This document shows positions 1 to 9,259 of a DNA stretch of 64,000 nt, piece after piece. Made by a program: the position numbers and the translations under genes. Under the pieces are notes generated by a model. It searched no databases. It had not been told where the DNA came from and saw nothing but the letters and a program-made list of their open reading frames with translations. The stretch's first letter is position 1. Every line of letters starts with the position of its first letter. This stretch comes from Streptomyces sp. NBC_00286 (GTDB lineage: Bacteria; Actinomycetota; Actinomycetes; Streptomycetales; Streptomycetaceae): the NCBI RefSeq assembly GCF_036173125.1, contig NZ_CP108054.1, positions 3,224,001-3,288,000 on the forward strand, read 5' to 3'.

Positions 1-58
1 CGTAGCCTTAATTCCCGCTGTCCATCACCTTGTGAAGCGGAAGAGGGCGGTTGCCGCC

Positions 59-3000
59 GTGTCGCCACAGTCCCCCAGTAACTCGAGCATCTCCACTGAC
101 GACCAAGCCGGGAAGGCCGGGAAGAACCCGGCCGCCGCCTTCGGTCCGAACGAGTGGCTCGTCGACGAGATCTATCAGCAGTACCTCCAGGACCCGAATT
201 CGGTAGACCGCGCCTGGTGGGACTTCTTCGCCGACTACAAGCCGGGTGGCGTCGCCGCCTCGGCCACGTCGCGTACTGCGGCCGCGGGGGCCGCAGGAAC
301 TTCCCCCACGCTCGAATCCACCCGCGCGGGGGGACCCCCATCGACCGCTCAGGCCGCGCCCGCGGCTCCGGCTCCCGCCGCCCCGGCCTCCGTCGACGGC
401 CAGGCTCCGGCCGCGCCCGCTCCGGCCGCCCCCGCGGCGCCGAAGCCCGCAGCCGCCGCCCCGGCTCAGGCCCCGGCTCCCGCCGCCAAGCCCGCTGCCG
501 CCGCCAAGCCGGCCGCCGCGAAGGCCGCGCCCGCCAAGGCCGCTCCCGCGACCGAGGCACAGGGCGGCCCGGAGTACGTACCGCTGCGCGGCCCCGCCGC
601 GGCCGTTGCGAAGAACATGAACGCCTCCCTGGAGCTGCCCACGGCCACGTCGGTGCGCGCGGTCCCGGTGAAGCTGCTCTTCGACAACCGCATCGTCATC
701 AACAACCATCTGAAGCGCGCCCGGGGCGGGAAGATCTCCTTCACCCACCTCATCGGCTACGCGATGGTGCAGGCCCTCAAGGCCATGCCGTCGATGAACT
801 ACCACTACGCCGAGAAGGACGGCAAGCCCACCCTGGTCAAGCCGGAGCACGTCAACTTCGGCCTGGCGATCGACCTGGTGAAGCCGAACGGCGACCGTCA
901 GCTCGTCGTCGCCGGCATCAAGAAGGCCGAGACGCTGAACTTCTTCGAGTTCTGGCAGGCCTACGAGGACATCGTCCGCCGCGCCCGCGACGGCAAGCTG
1001 ACGATGGACGACTTCTCCGGTGTCACGGTCTCCCTGACCAACCCCGGCGGCCTCGGTACCGTCCACTCCGTGCCCCGCCTGATGCCCGGCCAGTCGGTCA
1101 TCATGGGCGTCGGCTCGATGGACTACCCGGCGGAGTTCCAGGGCACGTCCCAGGACACGCTCAACAAGCTGGGCATCTCCAAGGTCATGACCCTGACGTC
1201 GACGTACGACCACCGGGTCATCCAGGGCGCCGCCTCCGGCGAGTTCCTCCGCATCGTCGCGAACCTCCTCCTCGGCGAGAACGGCTTCTACGACGAGATC
1301 TTCGAGGCCCTGCGCATCCCGTACGAGCCGGTCCGCTGGCTCAAGGACATCGACGCCTCGCACGACGACGACGTCACGAAGGCCGCCCGCGTCTTCGAGC
1401 TGATCCACTCCTACCGGGTCCGCGGCCATGTCATGGCCGACACCGACCCGCTGGAGTACAAGCAGCGCAAGCACCCCGACCTGGACATCACCGAGCACGG
1501 GCTCACCCTGTGGGACCTGGAGCGCGAGTTCGCGGTCGGCGGCTTCGCCGGCAAGTCGATGATGAAGCTGCGCGACATCCTCGGCGTCCTGCGCGACTCG
1601 TACTGCCGCACCACCGGCGTCGAGTTCATGCACATCCAGGACCCGAAGCAGCGCAAGTGGATCCAGGACCGCGTCGAGCGCGGCCACACCAAGCCGGAGC
1701 GCGAGGAGCAGCTGCGCATCCTGCGCCGGCTGAACGCGGCGGAGGCTTTCGAGACCTTCCTGCAGACGAAGTACGTCGGCCAGAAGCGGTTCTCGCTGGA
1801 GGGCGGCGAGTCCGTCATCCCGCTCCTCGACGCGGTCATCGACAGCGCCGCCGAGTCCCGCCTGGACGAGGTCGTCATCGGCATGGCCCACCGCGGCCGG
1901 CTGAACGTGCTCGCCAACATCGTCGGCAAGTCGTACGCGCAGATCTTCCGCGAGTTCGAGGGCAACCTCGACCCGAAGTCGATGCACGGCTCCGGTGACG
2001 TGAAGTACCACCTGGGCGCCGAGGGCACGTTCACGGGCCTGGACGGCGAGCAGATCAAGGTGTCGCTCACCGCGAACCCCTCGCACCTGGAGGCGGTCGA
2101 CCCGGTCCTGGAGGGCGTCGCCCGCGCCAAGCAGGACATCATCGGCAAGGGCGGCACGGACTTCACGGTCCTGCCGATCGCCCTGCACGGCGACGCGGCC
2201 TTCGCGGGCCAGGGCGTCGTGGCCGAGACCCTGAACATGTCGCAGCTGCGCGGCTACCGCACCGGCGGCTCGGTCCACATCATCATCAACAACCAGGTCG
2301 GCTTCACGGCCCCACCGGAGTCCGCGCGCTCGTCGATGTACTCCACCGACGTGGCCCGGATGATCGAGGCGCCGATCTTCCACGTGAACGGCGACGACCC
2401 CGAGGCCGTCGTCCGCGTCGCACGCCTGGCCTTCGAGTTCCGGCAGGCGTTCAACAAGGACGTCGTCATCGACCTCATCTGCTACCGCCGCCGCGGGCAC
2501 AACGAGACCGACAACCCGTCGTTCACGAACCCGCAGATGTACAGCCTGATCGACAAGAAGCGCTCGGTGCGCAAGCTCTACACCGAGTCCCTCATCGGTC
2601 GCGGCGACATCACGCTGGAAGAGGCGGAGCAGGCGCTGCAGGACTTCCAGGGCCAGCTGGAGAAGGTCTTCACCGAGGTCCGCGAGGCCGCCCAGGCGCC
2701 GGCCGAGGTGCATGTCCCGCAGCCCGAGGCCGAGTTCCCGGTCCACGTGGACACCGCGATCTCCCAGGAGGTCGTGAAGCGGATCGCCGAGTCGCAGGTC
2801 AACATCCCCGATCACATCACCGTCCACCCGCGCCTGATGCCGCAGATGCAGCGCCGCGCGGCGATGATCGAGGACGGCACGATCGACTGGGGCATGGGCG
2901 AGACCCTGGCCTTCGGCTCGCTGCTGATGGAGGGCACCCCGGTCCGTCTGTCGGGCCAGGACTCCCGCCGCGGCACGTTCGGCCAGCGCCACGCGGTCCT

Positions 3001-3931
3001 GGTGGACCAGAACACGGGCGAGGACTACACCCCGCTCCAGTACCTCTCCGAGGACCAGGCGCGTTACAACGTCTACGACTCGCTGCTCTCCGAGTACGCG
3101 GTCATGGGCTTCGAGTACGGCTACTCCCTGGCCCGTCCCGAGGCGCTGGTCCTGTGGGAGGCGCAGTTCGGCGACTTCGTCAACGGCGCCCAGACGGTCG
3201 TGGACGAGTTCATCTCGTCGGCGGAGCAGAAGTGGGCGCAGACGTCCGGCGTCACGCTGCTCCTCCCCCACGGTTACGAGGGCCAGGGCCCGGACCACTC
3301 CTCGGCCCGCCCGGAGCGGTTCCTCCAGCTCTGCGCCCAGAACAACATGACGGTCGCGATGCCGACCCTCCCGTCGAACTACTTCCACCTGCTGCGCTGG
3401 CAGGTCCACAACCCGCACCACAAGCCGCTGGTCGTCTTCACCCCGAAGTCGATGCTGCGTCTGAAGGCGGCGGCGTCGAAGGCGGAGGAGTTCACGACGG
3501 GCGGCTTCCGTCCGGTCATCGGCGACGCGTCGGTGGACCCGGCCGCGGTCCGCAAGGTCGTCTTCTGCAGCGGCAAGGTCTACTACGACCTCGACGCGGA
3601 GCGTCAGAAGCGCGGCGCCAAGGACACGGCGATCATCCGCATCGAGCGCCTGTACCCGATCCCGGGTGCCGAGCTCCAGGCCGAGATCGCCAAGTACCCG
3701 AACGTCGAGAAGTACCTCTGGGCCCAGGAGGAACCGGCGAACCAGGGCGCCTGGCCCTTCATCGCCCTCAACCTCATCGACCACCTGGACCTGGCGGTCG
3801 GCGCGGACATCCCGCACGGCGAGCGGCTGCGGCGGATCTCCCGCCCGCACGGCTCGTCTCCGGCGGTGGGTTCGGCGAAGCGGCACCAGGCCGAGCAGGA
3901 GCAGTTGGTACGGGAGGTGTTCGAGGCGTAA
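59..3931 (+). CDS. kgd: Multifunctional 2-oxoglutarate dehydrogenase E1 component (KGD/OdhA type)
   Basis: This 1290-residue protein is the actinobacterial form of the TCA-cycle 2-oxoglutarate dehydrogenase/decarboxylase. It has a short N-terminal segment ([16 protein letters not shown]), a long Ala/Pro/Lys-rich linker at about residues 65-170, an E2-like acyltransferase domain at about 175-425, then the ThDP-dependent E1 domain. The E2 motif reads DHRVIQGA near residue 384, with Gln where classical E2 enzymes have Asp; this is usual for the fused actinobacterial enzymes. The E1 ThDP region is visible as GDAAFAGQG near residue 711 and [13 protein letters not shown] at 59 is preferred because GGAAGAGGG lies upstream and the family begins near SPQSPS; GTG at 32 is the alternative. 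A GC-rich terminator hairpin follows. The family assignment is very secure. Confidence 0.96.
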   Translation: MSPQSPSNSSISTDDQAGKAGKNPAAAFGPNEWLVDEIYQQYLQDPNSVDRAWWDFFADYKPGGVAASATSRTAAAGAAGTSPTLESTRAGGPPSTAQAAPAAPAPAAPASVDGQAPAAPAPAAPAAPKPAAAAPAQAPAPAAKPAAAAKPAAAKAAPAKAAPATEAQGGPEYVPLRGPAAAVAKNMNASLELPTATSVRAVPVKLLFDNRIVINNHLKRARGGKISFTHLIGYAMVQALKAMPSMNYHYAEKDGKPTLVKPEHVNFGLAIDLVKPNGDRQLVVAGIKKAETLNFFEFWQAYEDIVRRARDGKLTMDDFSGVTVSLTNPGGLGTVHSVPRLMPGQSVIMGVGSMDYPAEFQGTSQDTLNKLGISKVMTLTSTYDHRVIQGAASGEFLRIVANLLLGENGFYDEIFEALRIPYEPVRWLKDIDASHDDDVTKAARVFELIHSYRVRGHVMADTDPLEYKQRKHPDLDITEHGLTLWDLEREFAVGGFAGKSMMKLRDILGVLRDSYCRTTGVEFMHIQDPKQRKWIQDRVERGHTKPEREEQLRILRRLNAAEAFETFLQTKYVGQKRFSLEGGESVIPLLDAVIDSAAESRLDEVVIGMAHRGRLNVLANIVGKSYAQIFREFEGNLDPKSMHGSGDVKYHLGAEGTFTGLDGEQIKVSLTANPSHLEAVDPVLEGVARAKQDIIGKGGTDFTVLPIALHGDAAFAGQGVVAETLNMSQLRGYRTGGSVHIIINNQVGFTAPPESARSSMYSTDVARMIEAPIFHVNGDDPEAVVRVARLAFEFRQAFNKDVVIDLICYRRRGHNETDNPSFTNPQMYSLIDKKRSVRKLYTESLIGRGDITLEEAEQALQDFQGQLEKVFTEVREAAQAPAEVHVPQPEAEFPVHVDTAISQEVVKRIAESQVNIPDHITVHPRLMPQMQRRAAMIEDGTIDWGMGETLAFGSLLMEGTPVRLSGQDSRRGTFGQRHAVLVDQNTGEDYTPLQYLSEDQARYNVYDSLLSEYAVMGFEYGYSLARPEALVLWEAQFGDFVNGAQTVVDEFISSAEQKWAQTSGVTLLLPHGYEGQGPDHSSARPERFLQLCAQNNMTVAMPTLPSNYFHLLRWQVHNPHHKPLVVFTPKSMLRLKAAASKAEEFTTGGFRPVIGDASVDPAAVRKVVFCSGKVYYDLDAERQKRGAKDTAIIRIERLYPIPGAELQAEIAKYPNVEKYLWAQEEPANQGAWPFIALNLIDHLDLAVGADIPHGERLRRISRPHGSSPAVGSAKRHQAEQEQLVREVFEA

Positions 3932-3963
3932 GTCTCGGGCGTACGCCTCTGAAGGGCGCCGTC

Positions 3964-4006
3964 CGGAGGGCCCGGCACTGAGTTCGTCTCGGGGCCGGGC
4001 CCTCCG
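3964..4006 (+). terminator. Intrinsic terminator-like hairpin after the 2-oxoglutarate dehydrogenase gene
   Basis: The arms CGGAGGGCCCGGC (3964-3976) and GCCGGGCCCTCCG (3994-4006) are perfect complements around a 17-nt loop. There is no U-tract, which is usual for Streptomyces terminators. It lies 32 nt after the stop codon. Confidence 0.75.
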
Positions 4007-4106
4007 ACGTGTGCGGGCCCGTACGGGCGCGTGCGGGCGCGTGCGGCCGAAGGTCCGGCGCCGCATAACCTGGAGAGGTCAGAACTACGCCCCCAGGAGA
4101 GCATCC

Positions 4107-4286
4107 GTGTACTTCACCGACCGTGGCATCGAGGAACTGGAGAAGCGGCGCGGCGAGGAAGAGGTCACCTTCGAGTGGCTCGCCGAGCAGTTCCGTACGT
4201 TCGTCGATCTCAACCCGGACTTCGAGGTGCCGGTGGAGCGGCTGGCGACCTGGCTGGCGCGGCTGGACGACGAGGACGACGAGTAA
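4107..4286 (+). CDS. Small acidic protein (DUF6104-like), 59 aa
   Basis: This is a 59-residue acidic protein starting VYFTDRGIEELEKRRGEEEV and ending LARLDDEDDE. The GTG start at 4107 has a good ribosome-binding site (AGGAGA, 4095-4100). It contains Trp/Phe positions (FEWLAEQFRTFVDLNPDFEVP) suggesting a small helical fold and no membrane segment. Proteins like this are conserved next to the 2-oxoglutarate dehydrogenase gene in Streptomyces and are, as far as I recall, grouped as DUF6104. Function is unknown. It is followed by a perfect 26-bp palindrome. Confidence 0.85.
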   Translation: MYFTDRGIEELEKRRGEEEVTFEWLAEQFRTFVDLNPDFEVPVERLATWLARLDDEDDE

Positions 4287-4306
4287 GGGCGAGCGACGCC
4301 CGTTGA

Positions 4307-4332
4307 CGAGGCAGGCCTCGAGGCCTGCCTCG
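4307..4332. terminator. Perfect 26-bp palindrome, terminator or operator
   Basis: Positions 4307-4332 read the same on both strands, centred on CTCGAG, with half-site CGAGGCAGGCCTC. It starts 20 nt after the stop codon of the 59-residue gene. As RNA it could fold as a cruciform-like hairpin with a minimal loop, so termination is the simplest reading. A perfect palindrome without a loop could also bind a dimeric protein. Confidence 0.55.
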
Positions 4333-4375
4333 CAGCTGCGCAGTCACCCCTCATGAGATCACCGGAACGGGTGTC

Positions 4376-4433
4376 TTGACTTTCCCTGACCGCGATATAT
4401 CGTGAATAGCAGAAGACGCGATATGGCGCGATC
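4376..4433 (+). promoter_or_regulatory. Promoter with overlapping PadR-type operator
   Basis: A -35 element TTGACT (4376-4381) and a -10 element TATCGT (4398-4403) are separated by 16 bp. The -10 overlaps a perfect palindrome CGATATATCG (4393-4402). A second related half-site, CGCGATATGGCGCGATC, lies at 4417-4433. PadR repressors typically bind AT-containing palindromes of this ATAT type, and a PadR gene is the second gene of the operon. Autorepression is therefore inferred. The elements are read directly; binding is not shown. Confidence 0.6.
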
Positions 4434-4514
4434 AGTCTTGGCTCCTGTTGGCCGGTGACCGCTGTCGCGATGTTCCGCAACGTCCCGTTCGTTCGCGTCG
4501 AGGAGGTCAGCACC

Positions 4515-5426
4515 ATGTCCGAGTGGTCAGTCGCCGAGCCCAAGAAGCTCACCTTCGATGACCCCGTGACGGAGCTCCATGTGCGACTCGTCAACGGAAC
4601 GGTGAACGTCGTGGGGGTGGACGAGGGTTCCACCCGCCTCGAGGTGACCGAGATAGAGGGACCACCTCTCGTGGTGACCCACAAGGACGGCACCCTCACG
4701 GTTGCGTACGAGGACCTGCCGTGGAAGGGCTTCCTCAAGTGGCTCGACCGCAAGGGCTGGCGTCGCGGGGCGGTGGTCTCCCTGGCGATTCCGGCACATG
4801 CGCGCGTAGAGGTCGGCGTGGTCGGCGCCGCCGCCGTGGTCTCCGGGGTGGACGGGCCGACAGTGGTGAAGGGCGTCACGGGAGACACGACCCTCGTCGG
4901 CCTCTCCGGCCCCGTGCGCGCCGACACGGTCTCGGGGAACCTGGAGGCCCAGGCCGTCACCGGCGACCTGCGCTTCAACTCCGTCTCCGGTGACCTCACC
5001 GTCGTAGAGGGCTCGGGCTCCAGCGTGCGGGCGGATTCGGTGAGCGGCTCGATGATCGTCGACCTCGACACGGACAGCCCCACCGAGGTCAGGCTGAACA
5101 ACGTCTCGGGGGAGATCGCCGTCCGGCTGCCGCACCCCGCGGACGCGGAGGTCGAGGTCGACACCGCGAGCGGCACCGTCTCCAACGCCTTCGACGACCT
5201 CCGGGTCAGCGGCCAGTGGGGCGCCCACAAAATCACCGGCCGCCTGGGCTCGGGCACCGGAAAGCTGAAGGCGACGACGGTCTCGGGTTCGATCGCGTTG
5301 CTGCGGAGGCCTCCCTCGGAGGACGAGCCATGGGACGCCGAGCCGAAGGACACCGGCACCGGCCCATCCGACGAGAGCCCCGCCGACTCCCCGTCCGACA
5401 GCCCGAACGACAAGAAGGGGCTCTGA
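4515..5426 (+). CDS. DUF4097 family beta-strand-repeat protein
   Basis: This 303-residue protein has repeated short motifs built around VSG/TG turns (ADTVSGNLEAQAVTGDLRFN, NNVSGEIAV, TASGTVSNAF, TTVSGSIALL) between residues about 105 and 270. That is the pattern of DUF4097, which forms a right-handed beta structure. No signal peptide or membrane helix is seen, and the C-terminus is Ser/Asp/Pro-rich. The ATG at 4515 has AGGAGG at 4501-4506. The padR gene starts one base after its stop codon, so the two are an operon. DUF4097 domains occur in envelope-stress proteins such as LiaX, so a cell-envelope role is possible but inferred. Confidence 0.85.
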   Translation: MSEWSVAEPKKLTFDDPVTELHVRLVNGTVNVVGVDEGSTRLEVTEIEGPPLVVTHKDGTLTVAYEDLPWKGFLKWLDRKGWRRGAVVSLAIPAHARVEVGVVGAAAVVSGVDGPTVVKGVTGDTTLVGLSGPVRADTVSGNLEAQAVTGDLRFNSVSGDLTVVEGSGSSVRADSVSGSMIVDLDTDSPTEVRLNNVSGEIAVRLPHPADAEVEVDTASGTVSNAFDDLRVSGQWGAHKITGRLGSGTGKLKATTVSGSIALLRRPPSEDEPWDAEPKDTGTGPSDESPADSPSDSPNDKKGL

Positions 5427-5427
5427 C

Positions 5428-6483
5428 ATGTCTCCCGTCTTTGCCCACGGACGACTGCGGCTCTACCTCCTGAAGCTGCTGGACGAGGCGCCACGCCACG
5501 GCTACGAGGTGATCCGGCTCCTCGAGGAGCGCTTCCAGGGCCTGTACGCGCCCTCGGCCGGCACCGTGTACCCCCGCCTGGCCAAGCTGGAAGCCGAGGG
5601 CCTGGTCATCCACACCACCGAGGGCGGCCGCAAGGTGTACGCGATCACAGACGCGGGCCGCGCCGAACTGGCCGACCGCAGCGGCGAGTTGGCCGACCTG
5701 GAGCTGGAGATCCGCGAGTCGGTGGCGGAGCTTGCCGCCGAAATCAGGGCCGACGTACGGGGCGCGGCGGGAGACCTGCGCCGCGAGATGCGAGCGGCGG
5801 CGAGCGAGGCACGCCGGAGGCCCAACTCGGGCGGCGCCAAGGGGCGGCAGGGGGAGCACGAGGCCGCCTACGGGGACTCCACGGAGTACATGGAGAAGGA
5901 GGCATGGCGTACCGCGAAGGAGGAGATGCGCCGCGTCAAGCAGGAGTGGAAGGAACAAGCCAGGCGAGCGAAGGACGAGAGCCGACGGGCTCGCGAGGAG
6001 GCCCAGCGCGCACGCCGCCAGGCCAAGGAGGCCCAGGAAAGGGCGCGGGCCCAGGCCCAGGAACTCCAGCGCGTCGCCAAGCGCGTCCAGGACCAGGTAC
6101 AGGACCACTTCGCACGGGGCGACTGGCCCACGGGCGTACGGGAGGGCCTGTCCGAACTCGCCAAGGAATTCGGCGAGTTCGGAAAGGACTTCGGCAAGGG
6201 CTTCGGGAAGGACGCAGGCCGGCCGGAGAGGGAGCGGACACCGGAGCCGGACTACACGGTCACCCCCGAGGACTTCCCCGCCGACTACGAACCCGCCTGG
6301 GCGCACGACGACTCGACCGGCGAACCCACCCGCGACCTCGACCGCCTCCTGGACCGCTTCCGCGACGACATCCGCGACGCGGCCCGCGACAACGGGGTGA
6401 CGGAGGACCAACTGCGGGAGTGCCGCCGCCACTTGTCGACGGCGGCGGCACACATAGGGGTGGTACTGCGGCCCAAGGGCTAA
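5428..6483 (+). CDS. PadR family transcriptional regulator with long coiled-coil tail
   Basis: This 351-residue protein has an N-terminal PadR winged helix at residues about 8-80 (LLKLLDEAPRHGYEVIRLLE, then GTVYPRLAKLEAEGL). A long, highly charged Arg/Glu/Lys/Ala helix follows at about 90-230, well beyond the usual PadR C-terminal helix, and then an acidic Asp/Pro-rich tail. The coiled coil could mediate oligomerisation or contact with membranes or a partner. The start lies 1 nt after the DUF4097 stop, implying translational coupling. The operator-like palindrome upstream of the operon is the likely autoregulatory target. Confidence 0.88.
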   Translation: MSPVFAHGRLRLYLLKLLDEAPRHGYEVIRLLEERFQGLYAPSAGTVYPRLAKLEAEGLVIHTTEGGRKVYAITDAGRAELADRSGELADLELEIRESVAELAAEIRADVRGAAGDLRREMRAAASEARRRPNSGGAKGRQGEHEAAYGDSTEYMEKEAWRTAKEEMRRVKQEWKEQARRAKDESRRAREEAQRARRQAKEAQERARAQAQELQRVAKRVQDQVQDHFARGDWPTGVREGLSELAKEFGEFGKDFGKGFGKDAGRPERERTPEPDYTVTPEDFPADYEPAWAHDDSTGEPTRDLDRLLDRFRDDIRDAARDNGVTEDQLRECRRHLSTAAAHIGVVLRPKG

Positions 6484-6571
6484 TGGGGCAGCCTCAGGGC
6501 TGAGCGGGGGGCTCTCAAGGGTGCGGCCGCCCGCGGAAGCTCCGGGCACCGTACCCCGGCCGCCCCTCGCC

Positions 6572-7159
6572 TCAGCCGGCCTTCGCCTCTCCCCCGCCAT
6601 AGAGCACGCGCCGCAGTGACGCGTACGTCACCCCGTGGTCGGCCAGCACCTCCGCGGGGACGCCGGGGCGGGAGGTGAGGGCGATCAGGATGTGCTCGTC
6701 ACCGATGTGCCGGTCCTTGTGAGCGATCGCGATGCGCAGGGACTCCGTAAGCAGATCCTTGGCGCCACGAGTGAAAGGACGATGACCGCCGATGAACCCG
6801 GACCACCACCCCTTGCCGCGCCCCTTGTCCTTCCCGTCGGACCCCAACGCGCCCACGCCATGGGCTTCTTCGACCCTGGAGACGATCTCCGAGAGGTCAA
6901 CGCCGAGACCGGACAGGGCGTCCGCCTCGGCGCGCGACAGCCCACCCCGTCGCCGCGCCTCGGCCAGGGCCTCCTTCGCTGACTCTTTCTGACGGTCGAG
7001 CCCCAGGGAGGCGAGAGCGAACGACCCACGACTGCCCTCGCGGTCGAGCAGGGCCAGCAGCATGTGCTGTTCCTCAACCGTCTCCGCACCCATCCGCTCT
7101 GCGTGCTCGACCGCGCCCAGCACCACCGCGCGAACGTCCTTGGTGAACCGTTCGAACAT
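6572..7159 (-). CDS. Clp N-terminal domain protein without ATPase module
   Basis: This 195-residue protein begins MFERFTKDVRAVVLGAVEHA, the typical Clp-N start. It carries two Clp-N repeats: residues about 1-80 (EEQHMLLALLDREGS) and about 130-185 (IGDEHILIALTSRPG). There is no AAA+ ATPase domain, so it cannot be an unfoldase itself. Such proteins may act as adaptors or as ligand-binding partners. ATG at 7159 follows GGGAGG and overlaps the stop codon of the upstream HTH gene by one base (TGATG), so the two are translationally coupled. The upstream ORF extension is rejected because it runs through the HTH gene. Confidence 0.88.
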   Translation of the reverse strand: MFERFTKDVRAVVLGAVEHAERMGAETVEEQHMLLALLDREGSRGSFALASLGLDRQKESAKEALAEARRRGGLSRAEADALSGLGVDLSEIVSRVEEAHGVGALGSDGKDKGRGKGWWSGFIGGHRPFTRGAKDLLTESLRIAIAHKDRHIGDEHILIALTSRPGVPAEVLADHGVTYASLRRVLYGGGEAKAG

Positions 7160-7368
7160 CACTGCCTCCCGTACTTCTTGTGGACGGCCTGCCTGCTGAC
7201 ACCCAGTTCCGCGGCGATCTCCTGCCACGACCAACCCTGATTGCGCGCACTGCGCACCTGCACCGCTTCGAGCTGCTCCAGCAGCCGCCGCAAGGCGGAG
7301 ACGGCCCGCAGCCCGATCCGCGGATCGCGGTCACCCGCGCGCTCGGCGAGATCTGTTGCTTCGGTCAT
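7159..7368 (-). CDS. Small helix-turn-helix DNA-binding protein
   Basis: This 69-residue protein carries a helix-turn-helix at its C-terminal half (WSWQEIAAELGVSRQAVHKK) preceded by a helical segment (LRAVSALRRLLEQLEAVQVR). ATG at 7368 is preferred over the in-frame ATG at 7404, because the longer form would be translated from inside the palindromic operator. It overlaps the Clp-N gene by one base. Two matching inverted repeats sit directly upstream and are likely its binding sites. Similar HTH/Clp-N pairs occur in other streptomycetes; their function is unknown to me. Confidence 0.82.
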   Translation of the reverse strand: MTEATDLAERAGDRDPRIGLRAVSALRRLLEQLEAVQVRSARNQGWSWQEIAAELGVSRQAVHKKYGRQ

Positions 7369-7371
7369 GAC

Positions 7372-7387
7372 GTCAACGTACGTTGAC
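7372..7387. promoter_or_regulatory. Operator-like palindrome 1 upstream of the HTH/Clp-N pair
   Basis: GTCAACGTACGTTGAC is a perfect 16-bp palindrome 4 bp upstream of the HTH start codon. The same arms recur at 7400-7415, 28 bp centre to centre. Autoregulation by the 69-residue HTH protein is inferred from position. Confidence 0.7.
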
Positions 7388-7399
7388 ACACCCCTTGGC

Positions 7400-7415
7400 G
7401 TCAACCCTGGTTGAC
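7400..7415. promoter_or_regulatory. Operator-like palindrome 2 upstream of the HTH/Clp-N pair
   Basis: GTCAACCCTGGTTGAC has 7-bp perfect arms around a 2-bp centre. It shares GTCAAC/GTTGAC arms with palindrome 1. It could also influence the downstream oxidoreductase side, although that gene is convergent and ends at 7456. Confidence 0.68.
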
Positions 7416-7455
7416 ATCAAGGGGTGTGCAAGGAACAGGCATGGAGGCAGACGCG

Positions 7456-8424
7456 TCAGGAGGCGGGCTTGAGGACGATCTTCCCGAACTGCTCACCCGA
7501 CTCCATCCGCTCGAACCCCTCACGGGCACGATCCAACGGCAGGACTTCATCGATGACAGGACGCACACCGGTCGCGGCACAGAAGGACAACAGGTCCTCG
7601 AGTTCGTCCTTCGTGCCCATCGTGGAGCCGACGACCTTGAGTTCGAGGAAGAAAATGCGGGTCAGTTCGGCGTGCGAGGGACGGTCGCCACTGGTGGCAC
7701 CCGAGATGACGAGGGTGCCGCCGGGCTTGAGGGACTTGACGGAGTGGGACCAGGTGGCGGCACCGACGGTTTCGATGACCGCGTCCACGCGCTCCGGCAG
7801 CCGGGCGCCGGACTCCACGGCCTCCACGGCGCCCAGATCCACGGCCCGCTTACGCTTCGCCTCGTCGCGGCTGGTGGCGAAAACCCGCAGCCCCGCGGCC
7901 TTCCCGAGCACGATGGCGGCGGTGGCCACACCGCCTCCGGCGCCCTGTACGAGAACGGAGTCGCCGGGGCGTACGCCGGCGTTGGTGAAGAGCATGCGGT
8001 ACGCCGTCAGCCAGGCGGTGGGCAGACAGGCGGCCTCCTCGAAGGAGAGCTCCTTGGGCTTCGGCAGTACGTTCCAGGCGGGTACGGAGACCTGTTCCGC
8101 GAACGTCCCCTGGTACCGCTCGGTGAGGATGGAGCGCGGCTCCTTGGGGCCGACGCCGTGTCCTGTCTGCCCGATCACGGAGTGCAGCACGACCTCGTTG
8201 CCGTCCTCGTCGACCCCGGCGGCGTCGCACCCGAGGATCATCGGCAACCGGTCCTCCGGGAGGCCCACGCCCCGTAGCGACCACAGGTCGTGGTGGTTCA
8301 GGGAAGCGGCCCTGACGTTCACGGTCGCCCAGCCGTCCCGAGCCACGGGGGCGGGCCGCTCGCCCAACTCCAGCCCGTTCAAGGGCTGATCCCGATCAAT
8401 ACGTGCAGCGTATGCAGCAAACAT
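7456..8424 (-). CDS. Zinc-type alcohol dehydrogenase-like / quinone oxidoreductase (MDR family)
   Basis: This 322-residue medium-chain dehydrogenase/reductase has the GroES-like N-terminal half (AASLNHHDLWSLRGVG, MILGCDAAGVDEDG). The Rossmann half begins near residue 150 (VLVQGAGGGVATAAIVLGKA). The cysteine pattern for a structural zinc is absent, so it resembles the zinc-lacking or single-zinc quinone oxidoreductase branch. It likely reduces an enone, quinone or aldehyde with NAD(P)H; the substrate cannot be read. It stands alone between the HTH/Clp-N pair and the repeat-rich interval. Confidence 0.88.
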   Translation of the reverse strand: MFAAYAARIDRDQPLNGLELGERPAPVARDGWATVNVRAASLNHHDLWSLRGVGLPEDRLPMILGCDAAGVDEDGNEVVLHSVIGQTGHGVGPKEPRSILTERYQGTFAEQVSVPAWNVLPKPKELSFEEAACLPTAWLTAYRMLFTNAGVRPGDSVLVQGAGGGVATAAIVLGKAAGLRVFATSRDEAKRKRAVDLGAVEAVESGARLPERVDAVIETVGAATWSHSVKSLKPGGTLVISGATSGDRPSHAELTRIFFLELKVVGSTMGTKDELEDLLSFCAATGVRPVIDEVLPLDRAREGFERMESGEQFGKIVLKPAS

Positions 8425-8439
8425 GTGCCGACCCTAACG

Positions 8440-9259
8440 GTCAGCAGTTCAGCGGGGCGCCCACGGGGGCGGTGGGTTCGGTGCGTGGGCGACTGCGGGT
8501 CCGTCGGGGCTGGTCAGTTCCCCAACCCCGCCCCTTCCCGGCTGTAACAATTTGCGGCTCCGCCGCGTGGGGGGGCTGCGCCCCCAGGCCCCTCTGCCTC
8601 CGGCCGGTGGGGCGCCTACCGCGGGTGGGTGGGCGGGTGGGTGCCTACCGGGGTGGGGGTGACAGTCGTGTCGCGGCTGCGGGTGCGTTGTGGCTGGTCG
8701 CGCAGTTCCCCGCGCCCCTAAAAGCAAAAGCCTGCGACTGCCCGCACCCTCGACGAGCACGCGAACCGAAACCCCCGTCCGGAAGGGGCCCGCGCCCGAG
8801 CAGCCCGCGGCCGGGAAGGCGCCCGCACCCGAGCATGCCCGCGGTCCGGAAGGCGCCCGCACCCGAGCAAGCCCGCGCCCCGGAAAGCCCGCCCGGAGGG
8901 AGCCCGCACCCCCACGGCCCCGCAGCCGCCCACGGCGGCAAGGGGACGGGGCGGGGGTGTGCGCCCGCAGCGGCCGGCGCGCCAACACCGGCACCCCCTA
9001 CCAGCCAACAGCAACGCGCGCCGGTCCGAGGACGGACACCCCCGACGCGGCCCCGCACCCACCACCCACCCAAGCGGCGCGAGGCTGTGACATATGCGGC
9101 TCCGCCGCGTGGGCGCGACCAGCCACAACCGGGCCGTCAGCCGACAACGAACCCAACCGCCCAACCGCCGGAGGCACCCCGCGTGGGCGCGACCAGCCAC
9201 AACGAGGCCGCCAGCCGACAACGAACCCAACCACCCAACCGCCGGAGGCAACGCCGGCG
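8440..9259. repeat. Repeat-rich non-coding interval
   Basis: No convincing gene lies in these 820 bp; long open frames here are composition artefacts. Three layers of repeats are visible. TGCGGCTCCGCCGCGTGG occurs at 8553-8570 and again at 9095-9112. A GC-rich unit of about 33-35 bp recurs three times at 8781-8881 (GGAAGG, CGCCCGCACCCGAGCA). Two about 70-bp near-identical direct repeats lie at 9107-9176 and 9181-9250 (offset 74 bp), each starting GCGTGGGCGCGACCAGCCAC. Bases 8675-8723 match, inverted, the interval 31095-31143. Confidence 0.8.

Noticed and set aside
8..4066. 1352-codon open frame antisense to the 2-oxoglutarate dehydrogenase gene
   Set aside because: It mirrors the third-position GC bias of the real gene, has no recognisable domain and spans the terminator.
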